Made by a program: the position numbers and the translations under genes
DNA from: Lentisphaerae bacterium GWF2_38_69
GTDB taxonomy: Bacteria; Verrucomicrobiota; Lentisphaeria; Victivallales; GWF2-38-69
Reading direction: 5' to 3'
DNA: 48,193 nt
Assembly: GCA_001803205.1 (NCBI GenBank)
Contig: MHBE01000066.1
Span: 1-48,193, forward strand
The notes under the pieces: generated by a model
Databases searched by the model: none
Told to the model about the DNA's origin: nothing
What the model saw: only the letters and a program-made list of their open reading frames with translations
Shown: piece by piece, positions 7,243 to 15,722 of the stretch
How the letters are laid out: each line of letters opens with the position of its first letter
Position numbering within the stretch: the first letter of the stretch is position 1

Positions 7243-8418
7243 TTAATCTGTAAAATGTTTTCCCTTAAAATACTCAATAGCTTTTCTTTTGAATTCCTCG
7301 TCATTGCATAAGACTTTGCCTTCGTCATCAGAAATTTTAATGAGAGGCTTGCCGTTGCATTCGACCATTTTTATAACAATTTGTAAGGGAAATAGCCCCA
7401 CATCATTAGTAAGGTTAGTTCCTATTCCGTAAAGCAGGCTGGTCTTATCTTTAAATTCGTAATTGATTTTTGAGATCAGATCGAAATTAAGGCTGTCGCT
7501 GTAAATTAGTTTCTTCTTATGAGTATCTATACCGAACTTTTCATAATGCTGCAATACTTTTTCTCCCCACTCTTTCCAATCTCCGGAGTCATGTCTTAAA
7601 CCTTCATATTTTGCGGACAGGTCTTTATCGAAGTCAGAAAGGAACGAATCTGTAGTATATGTATCGGTCAAGGCTATGCCCAAACTTCCATGATAAAAGT
7701 CCAGCCAGCGTCTCAGGGCAAGTTTATTGCTTTCTCTAAAATCAGTTACTCCTGCATGAGCCATTATCCACTCGTGCGCCATCGTTCCAACCGGCATAAT
7801 ATTATACTTTTTAGCAAGATAAACATTGCTTGAGCCGACAAAGCATTTGCTGATAGGTGAATTTTTTATTCTTCCAATTACATGATCCTGCCATTCCAGA
7901 GAGTATCTTCTTCTTGTTCCGAAATCTATAAATGCTATATTATTGAGTGAATTTTTAATAAAATCTATTTTAGATTCCAGTCTTTTATTACCTTCTTTCA
8001 CGGCTATATCAGAGTCAATTTTCCGTGTTGAGTAAAGTTGGCTTATTATGGATAATATTGGAACTTCGAACAGTGAAACTTTAACAATCGGGCCTGTAAG
8101 AGATATGATTAATTCTCTGTTGGCGCCAATTGATGTTGAAACAAGCGAAGAGTCAAGCTTGAATTCCCTCAGGAAATTGATGAACGGCTGTTTTATAAAT
8201 GATAGAGAAGAAAGATACTTTAGTTCTTCTTCAGTAAATTTTAATTGACACAGCTTTCCAATTTCGATATTTAAATCATTAAAAATATTCGAAAGATCAA
8301 TATTTCTTGTTCTGCATCTATATTCGTATCTTGCTACACTTTTTTCCTCATAGTGAAGAAAAGCCTGCAGCATGGTAAATTTATACAAATCATTATCCAA
8401 TAAACTTTTGATAATCAT
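7243..8418 (-). CDS. pncB: nicotinate phosphoribosyltransferase
   Basis: PncB joins nicotinate and PRPP to nicotinate mononucleotide, the entry step of the Preiss-Handler NAD salvage route. The N-terminus LLDNDLYKFTMLQAFLH is the standard PncB start, and GTMAHEWIMAH carries the His normally phosphorylated by ATP in this family. LTDTYTTDSFL, LRHDSGDW and LYGIGTNLTND are further family blocks. The length of 391 residues is normal. No strong Shine-Dalgarno is visible before the ATG. It is the first gene of the pncB-ldcA-nitrilase operon and diverges from the bat operon. Confidence 0.94.
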   Translation of the reverse strand: MIIKSLLDNDLYKFTMLQAFLHYEEKSVARYEYRCRTRNIDLSNIFNDLNIEIGKLCQLKFTEEELKYLSSLSFIKQPFINFLREFKLDSSLVSTSIGANRELIISLTGPIVKVSLFEVPILSIISQLYSTRKIDSDIAVKEGNKRLESKIDFIKNSLNNIAFIDFGTRRRYSLEWQDHVIGRIKNSPISKCFVGSSNVYLAKKYNIMPVGTMAHEWIMAHAGVTDFRESNKLALRRWLDFYHGSLGIALTDTYTTDSFLSDFDKDLSAKYEGLRHDSGDWKEWGEKVLQHYEKFGIDTHKKKLIYSDSLNFDLISKINYEFKDKTSLLYGIGTNLTNDVGLFPLQIVIKMVECNGKPLIKISDDEGKVLCNDEEFKRKAIEYFKGKHFTD

Positions 8419-8446
8419 GTTAAGCCGTTGGTTGTATTAAGAATTT

Positions 8447-8474
8447 ATTATAATAGAATACGATTATGTGTCTT
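8447..8474 (-). promoter_or_regulatory. candidate promoter of the pncB operon
   Basis: On the minus strand a perfect TATAAT (-10, plus-strand bases 8447-8452) is preceded by AAGACA (8469-8474) with a 16-base spacer. It lies about 30 bases upstream of the pncB ATG. The -35 is weak, so this is a pattern match only. Confidence 0.4.
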
Positions 8475-8621
8475 TTTTTTAAAAAAGCTAATGAAAGAAT
8501 AACTATAGTATCCTATAAAATTTTTTAAAAATTGTATTTGCTTTTAGCTCTTTTTGCATTAATTAATTTATAGTCTGCCTATAGATTCATAAAACATTTA
8601 AAGTTCAATTGTACAATAATT

Positions 8622-9626
8622 ATGGATTTTATCAGCCCAAACATACTTTGGAATCTGATCTGGATTATTCCGTTGCTTGCTCTTTGCGCTATTATTGCAC
8701 AGAATAAAAGGAAAAAATCTATTCGGTCAATTATAGGACAAAGAGATCCTGAAGAATTTATCAATTTGTCTAAAAATAAGCGCAATTTAAAGTACCTTTT
8801 GTTATCAATTTCAATTATTTTTGCTTTAATCGCAGCAGCCAGACCTTTTTGGGGATATGAAATACTTCCTTTTTTCAGTTCCGGAAGAGATGTTCTTATT
8901 GTTCTTGATACATCAAAAAGCATGCTTTCAAAAGATATTTCTCCTTCCAGGCTTGAGCATGCAAAAATGCTTATAAAAGAACTCGTTTCTGAATCCAAAG
9001 GAGACAGGTTCGGCATAATAGCCTTTTCAGGTTCTGCCTTCCTCGAATGCCCTTTGACAGAAGACAAAAGCAGCCTTTTCAGTGTGCTTGGAGAGTTGAA
9101 CACTTCTTCCATTCCTATTGGCGGGACGAATATAGAAAAAGCCTTAAAAACTGCTATAAAAGCATTTAAAGCAGCAAAAGGAGGTTATAAGGCCGTAGTG
9201 CTTATAACTGATGGGGATGAACTTCAGGGAAACAGCGTATCAATAATAGATCAGCTCAAAGAGCTGAAAATACCTTTACTGGTTGTAGGCATCGGAGACC
9301 CAAATATTCCTGCCCTGATTCAATATAAAGATACTCAGGGGAATGATACTTTCCTTAAGGACTCTAAAGGAGAAATTGTTAAGACTAAGCTCAATGAAAA
9401 CTCATTGAAAGATCTTGCAGCAGCTACCGAAGGGCTTTATGTAAGATCGACAGCTGTCAATAATGGTCTGAAAGATGTCGAAACAAGAATACAGGCATTA
9501 ATTCCTGAAAAATATTCATCAAATAATACTATGAGGCCAATGGAAAGGTTTCAGATTCCATTGCTTTTGGCTGTAATACTGTTGTTTTTTTCATTGTCTT
9601 TAGGTGAAAGGAGAAGAAAAGAATGA
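8622..9626 (+). CDS. BatA/BatB-like von Willebrand factor A membrane protein
   Basis: An inner-membrane protein with a cytoplasmic or periplasmic VWA domain held between membrane segments. Hydrophobic helices are at about residues 9-26, 57-73 and near 313-327, the layout of BatA/BatB proteins. The metal-ion site (MIDAS) is intact: DTSKS at 96-100, Thr169 in GGTN, and Asp197 in ITDGDE. DRFGIIAFSGSAF is also typical. At 334 residues it is full length. It is the first gene of a three-gene set and overlaps the next by 4 bases. Bat clusters usually have moxR, a DUF58 gene and two VWA genes; only one VWA gene is present here and neither moxR nor DUF58 is in the window. The cellular role of Bat proteins is not well settled. 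Confidence 0.88.
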   Translation: MDFISPNILWNLIWIIPLLALCAIIAQNKRKKSIRSIIGQRDPEEFINLSKNKRNLKYLLLSISIIFALIAAARPFWGYEILPFFSSGRDVLIVLDTSKSMLSKDISPSRLEHAKMLIKELVSESKGDRFGIIAFSGSAFLECPLTEDKSSLFSVLGELNTSSIPIGGTNIEKALKTAIKAFKAAKGGYKAVVLITDGDELQGNSVSIIDQLKELKIPLLVVGIGDPNIPALIQYKDTQGNDTFLKDSKGEIVKTKLNENSLKDLAAATEGLYVRSTAVNNGLKDVETRIQALIPEKYSSNNTMRPMERFQIPLLLAVILLFFSLSLGERRRKE

Positions 9627-11023
9627 TGAGGTTTGTGTTTCTTGTATTATCTTTTTTAGGCGGAATTTCATTTTCTTATGCCGAAAATCCAGTAGTTTCT
9701 CCTGACTCACCGAAATCTCAGGATACATCGTTTGCTAAAGTTGAAGAAGAATACAATTTTGCACTGGAAGCTCAGAATTCCGGAAAAAGCGAGATAGCTG
9801 CTAAATATTATGCCAGCGTGATCAATTCTTCTGTCAATAATCCGGAACTTCGCAGTAAAGCTTTTCAAAACCTTGGAGTGATAGATCATACTGCAGGCAG
9901 AGAAATTATGATGCAGAATCCCGAAAAATCCCTTAAGTTTTTTGATAAGGCGGAAAAAGCCTATAAAGAATCTCTTAAACTCTTTTTCCGTAAGGACACT
10001 GCTAATAATCAGCAGATCTTACTTAATGACAAAAAGAAAGCCCAGGAAATTATCAAAAATAGAAAAGATATGCAGGATAAATTGAAGCAAGCTCAGGAAA
10101 AAACAAAAGATGCTTTAGATAAACAGCGGCAAACAACTCAGACTCAAGACAATAATGAAAAAGAACAAAAACAAAAAGAGGCCAATAACAAGACAAAAGA
10201 AGCGCAAAAAGCTGTTCAGGATTATAAGGATTCAGCTGAAAAAAACCAAAGTCAGCAGGATATGCAGTCGGCTCAGAATGCACAGGAAGATCTTCAGAAA
10301 GCAATGGAAAATCAGAATGGCTCAAAACAATCTGAAGCTGAACAAAATATTAAAGAAGCTTTGAAAGATCTTGGCCTTGATGAACAAAACCAGAATCAGC
10401 AACAGCAGCAAAATCAGGATCAAAATCAGGATAATAGTCAGCAGAATCAGCAGCAGCAATCAAAGGATAGTAAGGAACAACAGTCTGAACAGCAAAAACA
10501 GCAACAGGAACAGAAACGGCAGCAGGCACAACAAGACACTCAATCAGCTCTGAATAAGCAGCAAGAAGCCAACAACTCCCGTAATGAGCAGGAAAAGGAG
10601 AAGAAACAGCAGGAAGCGCAAGAGCAAACTCAAAAAGCGCAGGCTTCAGCCAAAAAATTCAATGATTCCCTTCCAAAGGAAAGTCCGCAGAAAGAGAATG
10701 CTCAGGAAGCTCAGCAGCAGTTAGAGCAAGCGCAGGAAGAACAGAAAAAAGATGAGGGAAAAGGAGCTGAAGAAAAACTTCAGGAAGCTTTGAAAAAACT
10801 TCAGGAAAGCAAAGAAGAAAATAAACAACAGATCCCCGACAAGATGCCTGAAATGAAAGAAGATCAGCCTTCTCAATCTCCACAATACAGCGATAAGGAA
10901 CTTAACAAACAAGGGGCTGAAGCTGTTCTGCAAGCTATAGCTGAAGATCAAGAAACTTTAGGAGAAGCTCTTAAGGAAAAACAAAAAGATGCTTATACCG
11001 GAACTGTAGAAAAGGACTGGTAA
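9623..11023 (+). CDS. BatC-like TPR protein with long Gln-rich coiled-coil tail
   Basis: A secreted or periplasmic protein. Residues 1-21 form a signal peptide (MMRFVFLVLSFLGGISFSYA; the ATG at 9623 or 9626 may start it). Residues about 33-120 resemble TPR repeats (NFALEAQNSGKSEIAAKYYASVI, then ALGVID-like and KAEKAYKESLKLF blocks), as in BatC. From about 130 to 420 it is highly charged and Gln-rich, with runs such as QNQNQQQQQNQDQNQ, predicted to be coiled coil or disordered. The tail ends in a conserved-looking segment, AEAVLQAIAEDQETLGEALKEKQ, like that of BatC/VWA-associated proteins. It sits between the VWA protein (4-base overlap) and the BatD-BatE fusion (4 bases away). Several frames inside the CAG/CAA-rich part are shadows. 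Confidence 0.82.
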   Translation: MMRFVFLVLSFLGGISFSYAENPVVSPDSPKSQDTSFAKVEEEYNFALEAQNSGKSEIAAKYYASVINSSVNNPELRSKAFQNLGVIDHTAGREIMMQNPEKSLKFFDKAEKAYKESLKLFFRKDTANNQQILLNDKKKAQEIIKNRKDMQDKLKQAQEKTKDALDKQRQTTQTQDNNEKEQKQKEANNKTKEAQKAVQDYKDSAEKNQSQQDMQSAQNAQEDLQKAMENQNGSKQSEAEQNIKEALKDLGLDEQNQNQQQQQNQDQNQDNSQQNQQQQSKDSKEQQSEQQKQQQEQKRQQAQQDTQSALNKQQEANNSRNEQEKEKKQQEAQEQTQKAQASAKKFNDSLPKESPQKENAQEAQQQLEQAQEEQKKDEGKGAEEKLQEALKKLQESKEENKQQIPDKMPEMKEDQPSQSPQYSDKELNKQGAEAVLQAIAEDQETLGEALKEKQKDAYTGTVEKDW

Positions 11024-11027
11024 TATT

Positions 11028-13529
11028 ATGTTTAGAATGACAATCAAGTTCCTGCTTTTTTCAGCATTTATTTTCACCTCATTCTTTCTGAATGCTGAGA
11101 TTGATATTTCTCTAACTCCTTCGCCGATTATAGCAGGAGAACCTTCTTATCTGTCTATAAAATCTTCCGAAGGACCGGCTGAAATAGTTGATATTCCTGA
11201 TGTTAAAGGTGTTCAGTGGCTTAACAAGGCTAGAAATGGTTCTAATGTGATGATCATTAATGGTGAAAGATTCGATATTACCCAATATGGTTTTGTTGTA
11301 GATAAGCCCGGAAAATTCTCTTTCCCGACATTTAAAATAAAGTACGGCGGCGAAGAAATAGAAACTCAGCCAAGAGAATTCACAGCCCGTTCTGGCGCTT
11401 TGTCAGATATAGATACATTAATTTTTATTGAACCTAAGTTTAATGTGAAAGGCAAGGTTTATGTTGGACAGAGTGTTCAGTTGGATATTTATCTTTTAAG
11501 CGCCCAGGACATTGAAGCTAAGCCGACATCCTACCCGCAAATTATGCTCGACAATGTCATGTATGACAATTACAGTTCCAAGAACAGTGAAAATGAAAGA
11601 TTTGCCGCATATCCTTATTATCCTCCTGAAAGAATTGAAAGGGAAGGCGCAGTTTTTTTAAAAACTTGCTTTATGACATCTTTCCGCCCAATGGTTCCAG
11701 GAAAACTAAAAGGTTCTGTTTCTCTGCCCTTGGACATTGTTGTTCCAAATAATTCTTCAGCAAGGCGCAATATGATTGACAGCAGACTTTTTAATAGTTC
11801 GATTTTCGATGATCCTTTCTTCAGCAGAGATAAACATGTTGCTAAAAATATATCAGCCTCTATTCCTAATCTTGATGTTCTTCCGCTTCCAAAGCAGCCA
11901 GATAATGTCAATTTTCTGGGGCTTTTTGGGAAATGGGATGTTGGTATAACTGTAACACCTGAGAAATTATCTGAAGGAGAGACTCTTACAATTAAAATAG
12001 AGATATCAGGATATGGCTCACTAGAAACACTTAAAGCACCGGATCTGACAATCCCTGATTTTACATCTTATAAGCCTGAAATTTCTAAAGACCAGGCAAT
12101 TGACCTTTCTGGCAGTAAGTCCAAAGCTGTAATTACATATATATTGGTTCCTAAAGAAGCAGGAAAAACCAAAATATCTCTTTTGTTTGCTACTTTTAAT
12201 ACTCAGGAAGACAAATACGAAATTTATAAATCAGAAAAAGATATTGAAGTAACAAAAAATAATCATATACAATCCCAGTCAATTAACTCAGCGCGAATGA
12301 ATCAAATTGCAAATAGCTCACAAAGTGTAAAAAAGAAAGAAAATGACTCAATATTGTATATCAAGAAAAATGTTTCATGTGAATTAAAAGTTCCTCTCTG
12401 GAAAAACTATATGCCGTTCTATATAGCTTTTATTGTTCTGGGTCCATTGTTGCTGGTAATATCAGAGCTGCTCAGAAAAAAGAAGAACTCAATTACTGAA
12501 AACTCACTAAGGAAACAAAAAGCTTTAAAAAGAAAAGGCAGAATCCTAAGAGAACTCAAAACAAAAAACGGTTTAGATTTTTCTAATTTTATAGATTCGG
12601 ATGTAGTCCCTTTTATCAATGATGTTTCAGGGTTTCCTCCCGGAACGACCAGTTATGAACTTACATCAAAACTTTCAGACAAAACTTTCTCTGAGTGTCT
12701 GCATGAAGCAAATAAAACAAAATATATGTCAGGGATGGATTCTTCTTCAGAGAAAGATTTAAAAATCAGACTTTCCAGATGTCTCAGGAAAATATGTTTT
12801 ATAATGTTTGGTTTTTTTATATTTTCATATTCTGCACAGGCTTTGCCTATAGACGATTTTACCTTGGAATATAACAGAGGCAATTTTAAACAGGCTGAAG
12901 AGATATGTCATGCAAATCTCAATAGTGAAACCCCGAGTCCTGACTGGCTTTATAATCTAGGCAATACCTGTGTGCAGGAAGGGAAATTGGCTGACGCGCT
13001 TGTCTACTATAAGAGAGCTTTACTGTTGGATCCCAGAGATCAGGATATATTACAAAATTTAAACTATGTAAGAAGACTCCTTTATTTACCTGAATTATAC
13101 CAGACAAAAACTCCGTTGGAATTACTTACTTATCTGAGAGATATGTTAAGACCTGACGAATGGCTGCTCATGGCTTCTATAATGTTTTTTGCTCTCTTTA
13201 TAGTAATTGCTTTTAGAAGAAAAATTTCATATTATTCATTTATTTCCGCCTCATTGATTCTTTTGAGTCTAATTATAATTGGGATTGGAGTTTCTATAAA
13301 CCAGACAAGCGCTTTGTATTCATCAAAGAACGCGATAATCACTATAAGAAATCCAATTATTCATTCACTTCCTACAGATGATTCTGCGGAAGTAAAAATG
13401 CTCCTTTCGATAGGGGATGAGGTAAAAGTTCAGGATAAAATGGATGGTTGGTCGCTTATTTCTTCAAAAAATAATAAAACTATCGGCTGGGTTACAAACA
13501 ATACAGCTGCTCAGATTTGGCCTTATTGA
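11028..13529 (+). CDS. BatD-BatE fusion: oxygen-tolerance domain, TPR and SH3-like domain
   Basis: One open frame of 833 residues joins two proteins usually encoded apart. The N-terminal half has a signal peptide (1-22), Ig-like BatD repeats (PSPIIAGEPSYLSI, KGKVYVGQSVQLDIYLLS, PEKLSEGETLTIKIEISGYG) and a membrane helix (NYMPFYIAFIVLGPLLLVIS, about 460-480). After a cytoplasmic-type linker a second signal-like segment (ICFIMFGFFIFSYSAQA) opens the BatE half: a TPR pair (LEYNRGNFKQAEEIC, LYNLGNTCVQEGKLADALVYYKRAL), two further membrane helices, and a C-terminal SH3-like domain (GDEVKVQDKMDGWSLI, IGWVTN). I see no frame break and no convincing ribosome site at the internal ATG near 12804. Topology and interaction with the VWA protein are inferred from the family. 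Confidence 0.82.
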   Translation: MFRMTIKFLLFSAFIFTSFFLNAEIDISLTPSPIIAGEPSYLSIKSSEGPAEIVDIPDVKGVQWLNKARNGSNVMIINGERFDITQYGFVVDKPGKFSFPTFKIKYGGEEIETQPREFTARSGALSDIDTLIFIEPKFNVKGKVYVGQSVQLDIYLLSAQDIEAKPTSYPQIMLDNVMYDNYSSKNSENERFAAYPYYPPERIEREGAVFLKTCFMTSFRPMVPGKLKGSVSLPLDIVVPNNSSARRNMIDSRLFNSSIFDDPFFSRDKHVAKNISASIPNLDVLPLPKQPDNVNFLGLFGKWDVGITVTPEKLSEGETLTIKIEISGYGSLETLKAPDLTIPDFTSYKPEISKDQAIDLSGSKSKAVITYILVPKEAGKTKISLLFATFNTQEDKYEIYKSEKDIEVTKNNHIQSQSINSARMNQIANSSQSVKKKENDSILYIKKNVSCELKVPLWKNYMPFYIAFIVLGPLLLVISELLRKKKNSITENSLRKQKALKRKGRILRELKTKNGLDFSNFIDSDVVPFINDVSGFPPGTTSYELTSKLSDKTFSECLHEANKTKYMSGMDSSSEKDLKIRLSRCLRKICFIMFGFFIFSYSAQALPIDDFTLEYNRGNFKQAEEICHANLNSETPSPDWLYNLGNTCVQEGKLADALVYYKRALLLDPRDQDILQNLNYVRRLLYLPELYQTKTPLELLTYLRDMLRPDEWLLMASIMFFALFIVIAFRRKISYYSFISASLILLSLIIIGIGVSINQTSALYSSKNAIITIRNPIIHSLPTDDSAEVKMLLSIGDEVKVQDKMDGWSLISSKNNKTIGWVTNNTAAQIWPY

Positions 13530-13688
13530 TATTATAGAAAGGCTTTTAAAAAAAGTTTCCTTCGATTTTCAATAGAGTTTCTAAGATATACTCACGAAAA
13601 GAATATGGCATAAAATTGATTTTTCCTTTATCATTAAGGATTATTAATCTTCTGCAATTCAAAAATTCATAAACATAAAGGAGACCAT

Positions 13689-15710
13689 ATGTCAACCCAG
13701 CAGAGAGTTCGCTTGGCTAAACTCATGGATGATCATATCATCAAAGAGAATTTTGCAGATTGCATCAAGGCTCGTCAGCAGAGAGCAAAAGATACGGAAC
13801 ACAGGTTAACCGGCGGGAGTATGCCTCTGGATCAGTTTGCCTGTGCGCATGAATATTTTGGAATGCATAGAACGCAGGATGGATGGGTGTTCAGAGAGTG
13901 GGCTCCTCACGCTTCAGAAATTATCCTTATTGGAGAATTCAGCGGCTGGAAAATTCTTCCGGCATACGCAATGACAAAAATAGATGTTCAGGCCGGCAAC
14001 TGGGAGATAAAATTGCCCTATGACAAGCTTCAACACGGGCATCTGTATAAAATGTTTGTTAAATGGGAAGGAGGCTGCGGAGAAAGACTTCCATCCTATG
14101 TCAGAAGAGTAGTACAGGATACGCATACAAAAATATTTAATGCCCAGGTTTGGGATCCTCCTCAAAAATATGTCTGGAAAATAGACAATTTTATTCCAGA
14201 ATTCAAAGCTCCGCTTGTTTATGAGTCACATATAGGAATGGGGCAAGAAAACGAAGGAGTAGGCACTTATGAAGAGTTCAGACTGAACACGCTGCCCAGA
14301 ATTAAGAAAGCCGGATACAATACTGTTCAGATTATGGCGCTTATGGAACATCCTTATTATGGAAGTTTTGGTTACCATGTTTCAAACTTCTTTGCTGCTT
14401 CTTCAAGATTTGGCACACCTGAAGAACTTAAGAAACTTGTAGACACAGCTCATTCAATGGGAATGGCAGTAATTATGGATCTTGTTCATTCTCATGCTGT
14501 TAAAAATGAGCTCGAAGGCCTTTCCAAGCTCGATGGATCGGGATACCAATATTTTCATGACGGAGCAAGAGGAGATCATAACGCCTGGGATTCAAAATGT
14601 TTCAATTACGGAAAAACAGAAGTTCTTCATTTTCTGCTGTCTAACTGCCGCTTTTGGCTTGATGAATATAAAATCGATGGGTACAGATTTGATGGTATTA
14701 CCAGCATGATGTACTATGACCACGGGCTGGGAACTGCTTTTGGTTATTATGACCATTATTTTGATGCTTCAGTTGATGAGGATGCTGTTGTTTATCTAAC
14801 TCTTGCCAACAAAGTTATCCATATCGTGAAACCAACTGTTATGACTATTGCTGAAGATGTGAGTGGAATGCCTGGTCTTTGCGCACCGATATCTGATGGA
14901 GGAATAGGTTTTGACTACAGACTGGCTCTCGGCAATCCTGATTTCTGGTTTAATTATTTCAAGAAAGTATCTGATGACTACTGGAATGTAGAATCAATGT
15001 TCTATGAACTGACAAATCATAGAGCAGATGAAAGAACTATAAGTTATGTTGAATGCCATGACCAGGCAATTGTAGGCAGCAAAACTATGGCTTTCTGGCT
15101 TATGGACGCGAATATGTACGAACATATGAATAAATCTGATGATAATATGGGAGTAGACAGAGGAATGGCTCTCCATAAGATGATCAGACTTATGACTATG
15201 AGTACAGCTACAGGTGGTTATCTCAATTTTATGGGAAATGAATTCGGACATCCTGAATGGATAGATTTTCCGAGAGAAGGAAATGGATGGGATTATAAGT
15301 ATGCAAGAAGACAGTGGAGCCTGGTTGACAATGGTTTTCTTAAATACCAGCAGCTCGGTGATTTTGACAGAGATGCGCTAAAAATTATTACAGATTACAA
15401 CACTATCAATACATATCCTGAGAAGACCTTCGCTCACAATGATGATAAGGTTGTTTGCATAAAGAGAGGAGACATATTTTTTATTTTCAATTTCCATCCA
15501 AATAAATCCGTAACAGATTATCTCATTGATGTTCCTGCAGGAAAATACAAAATGGTACTAAATTCAGATTTGCCGCTCTATGGCGGACATAATAGAATCA
15601 AAGAAGGTCAGGAATTTTTTACTGTTATAGAAAAGAATGAAGAGGGTACAAGAACCGGGATAAAAGTTTATCTCCCCTCAAGAACATGTATTATTCTTAA
15701 ACAAATCTGA
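13689..15710 (+). CDS. glgB: 1,4-alpha-glucan branching enzyme, GH13_8 (eukaryote-type)
   Basis: This enzyme forms alpha-1,6 branches in glycogen. It has an N-terminal CBM48-like domain (about 55-150; WVFREWAPHASEIILIGEFSGW) and a GH13 barrel. The catalytic residues are visible: nucleophile Asp335 in GYRFDGITSM, acid/base Glu389 in IAEDVSGMPG and Asp458 in ECHDQ. Blocks such as GYFGSFGYHV-like YGSFGYHVSNFFA and LMTMSTATGGYLNFMGNEFGHPEW match the eukaryote-like branch also found in Bacteroidota and PVC bacteria, rather than the E. coli type. The length of 673 residues fits. AAGGAGA lies before the ATG. No other glycogen gene is adjacent; xseA follows after 12 bases. Confidence 0.93.
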   Translation: MSTQQRVRLAKLMDDHIIKENFADCIKARQQRAKDTEHRLTGGSMPLDQFACAHEYFGMHRTQDGWVFREWAPHASEIILIGEFSGWKILPAYAMTKIDVQAGNWEIKLPYDKLQHGHLYKMFVKWEGGCGERLPSYVRRVVQDTHTKIFNAQVWDPPQKYVWKIDNFIPEFKAPLVYESHIGMGQENEGVGTYEEFRLNTLPRIKKAGYNTVQIMALMEHPYYGSFGYHVSNFFAASSRFGTPEELKKLVDTAHSMGMAVIMDLVHSHAVKNELEGLSKLDGSGYQYFHDGARGDHNAWDSKCFNYGKTEVLHFLLSNCRFWLDEYKIDGYRFDGITSMMYYDHGLGTAFGYYDHYFDASVDEDAVVYLTLANKVIHIVKPTVMTIAEDVSGMPGLCAPISDGGIGFDYRLALGNPDFWFNYFKKVSDDYWNVESMFYELTNHRADERTISYVECHDQAIVGSKTMAFWLMDANMYEHMNKSDDNMGVDRGMALHKMIRLMTMSTATGGYLNFMGNEFGHPEWIDFPREGNGWDYKYARRQWSLVDNGFLKYQQLGDFDRDALKIITDYNTINTYPEKTFAHNDDKVVCIKRGDIFFIFNFHPNKSVTDYLIDVPAGKYKMVLNSDLPLYGGHNRIKEGQEFFTVIEKNEEGTRTGIKVYLPSRTCIILKQI

Positions 15711-15722
15711 TAAATCTGGAGA

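Noticed and set aside
10155-10553. Arg/Lys/Ile-rich frames inside the BatC gene
   Set aside because: They are out-of-frame readings of CAG/CAA/AAT-rich DNA with no ribosome site.
12804-12830. A separate batE start codon inside the BatD-BatE frame
   Set aside because: The ATG has only a distant AGGA, and the frame is continuous with the BatD part, so a single fusion protein is the simpler reading.
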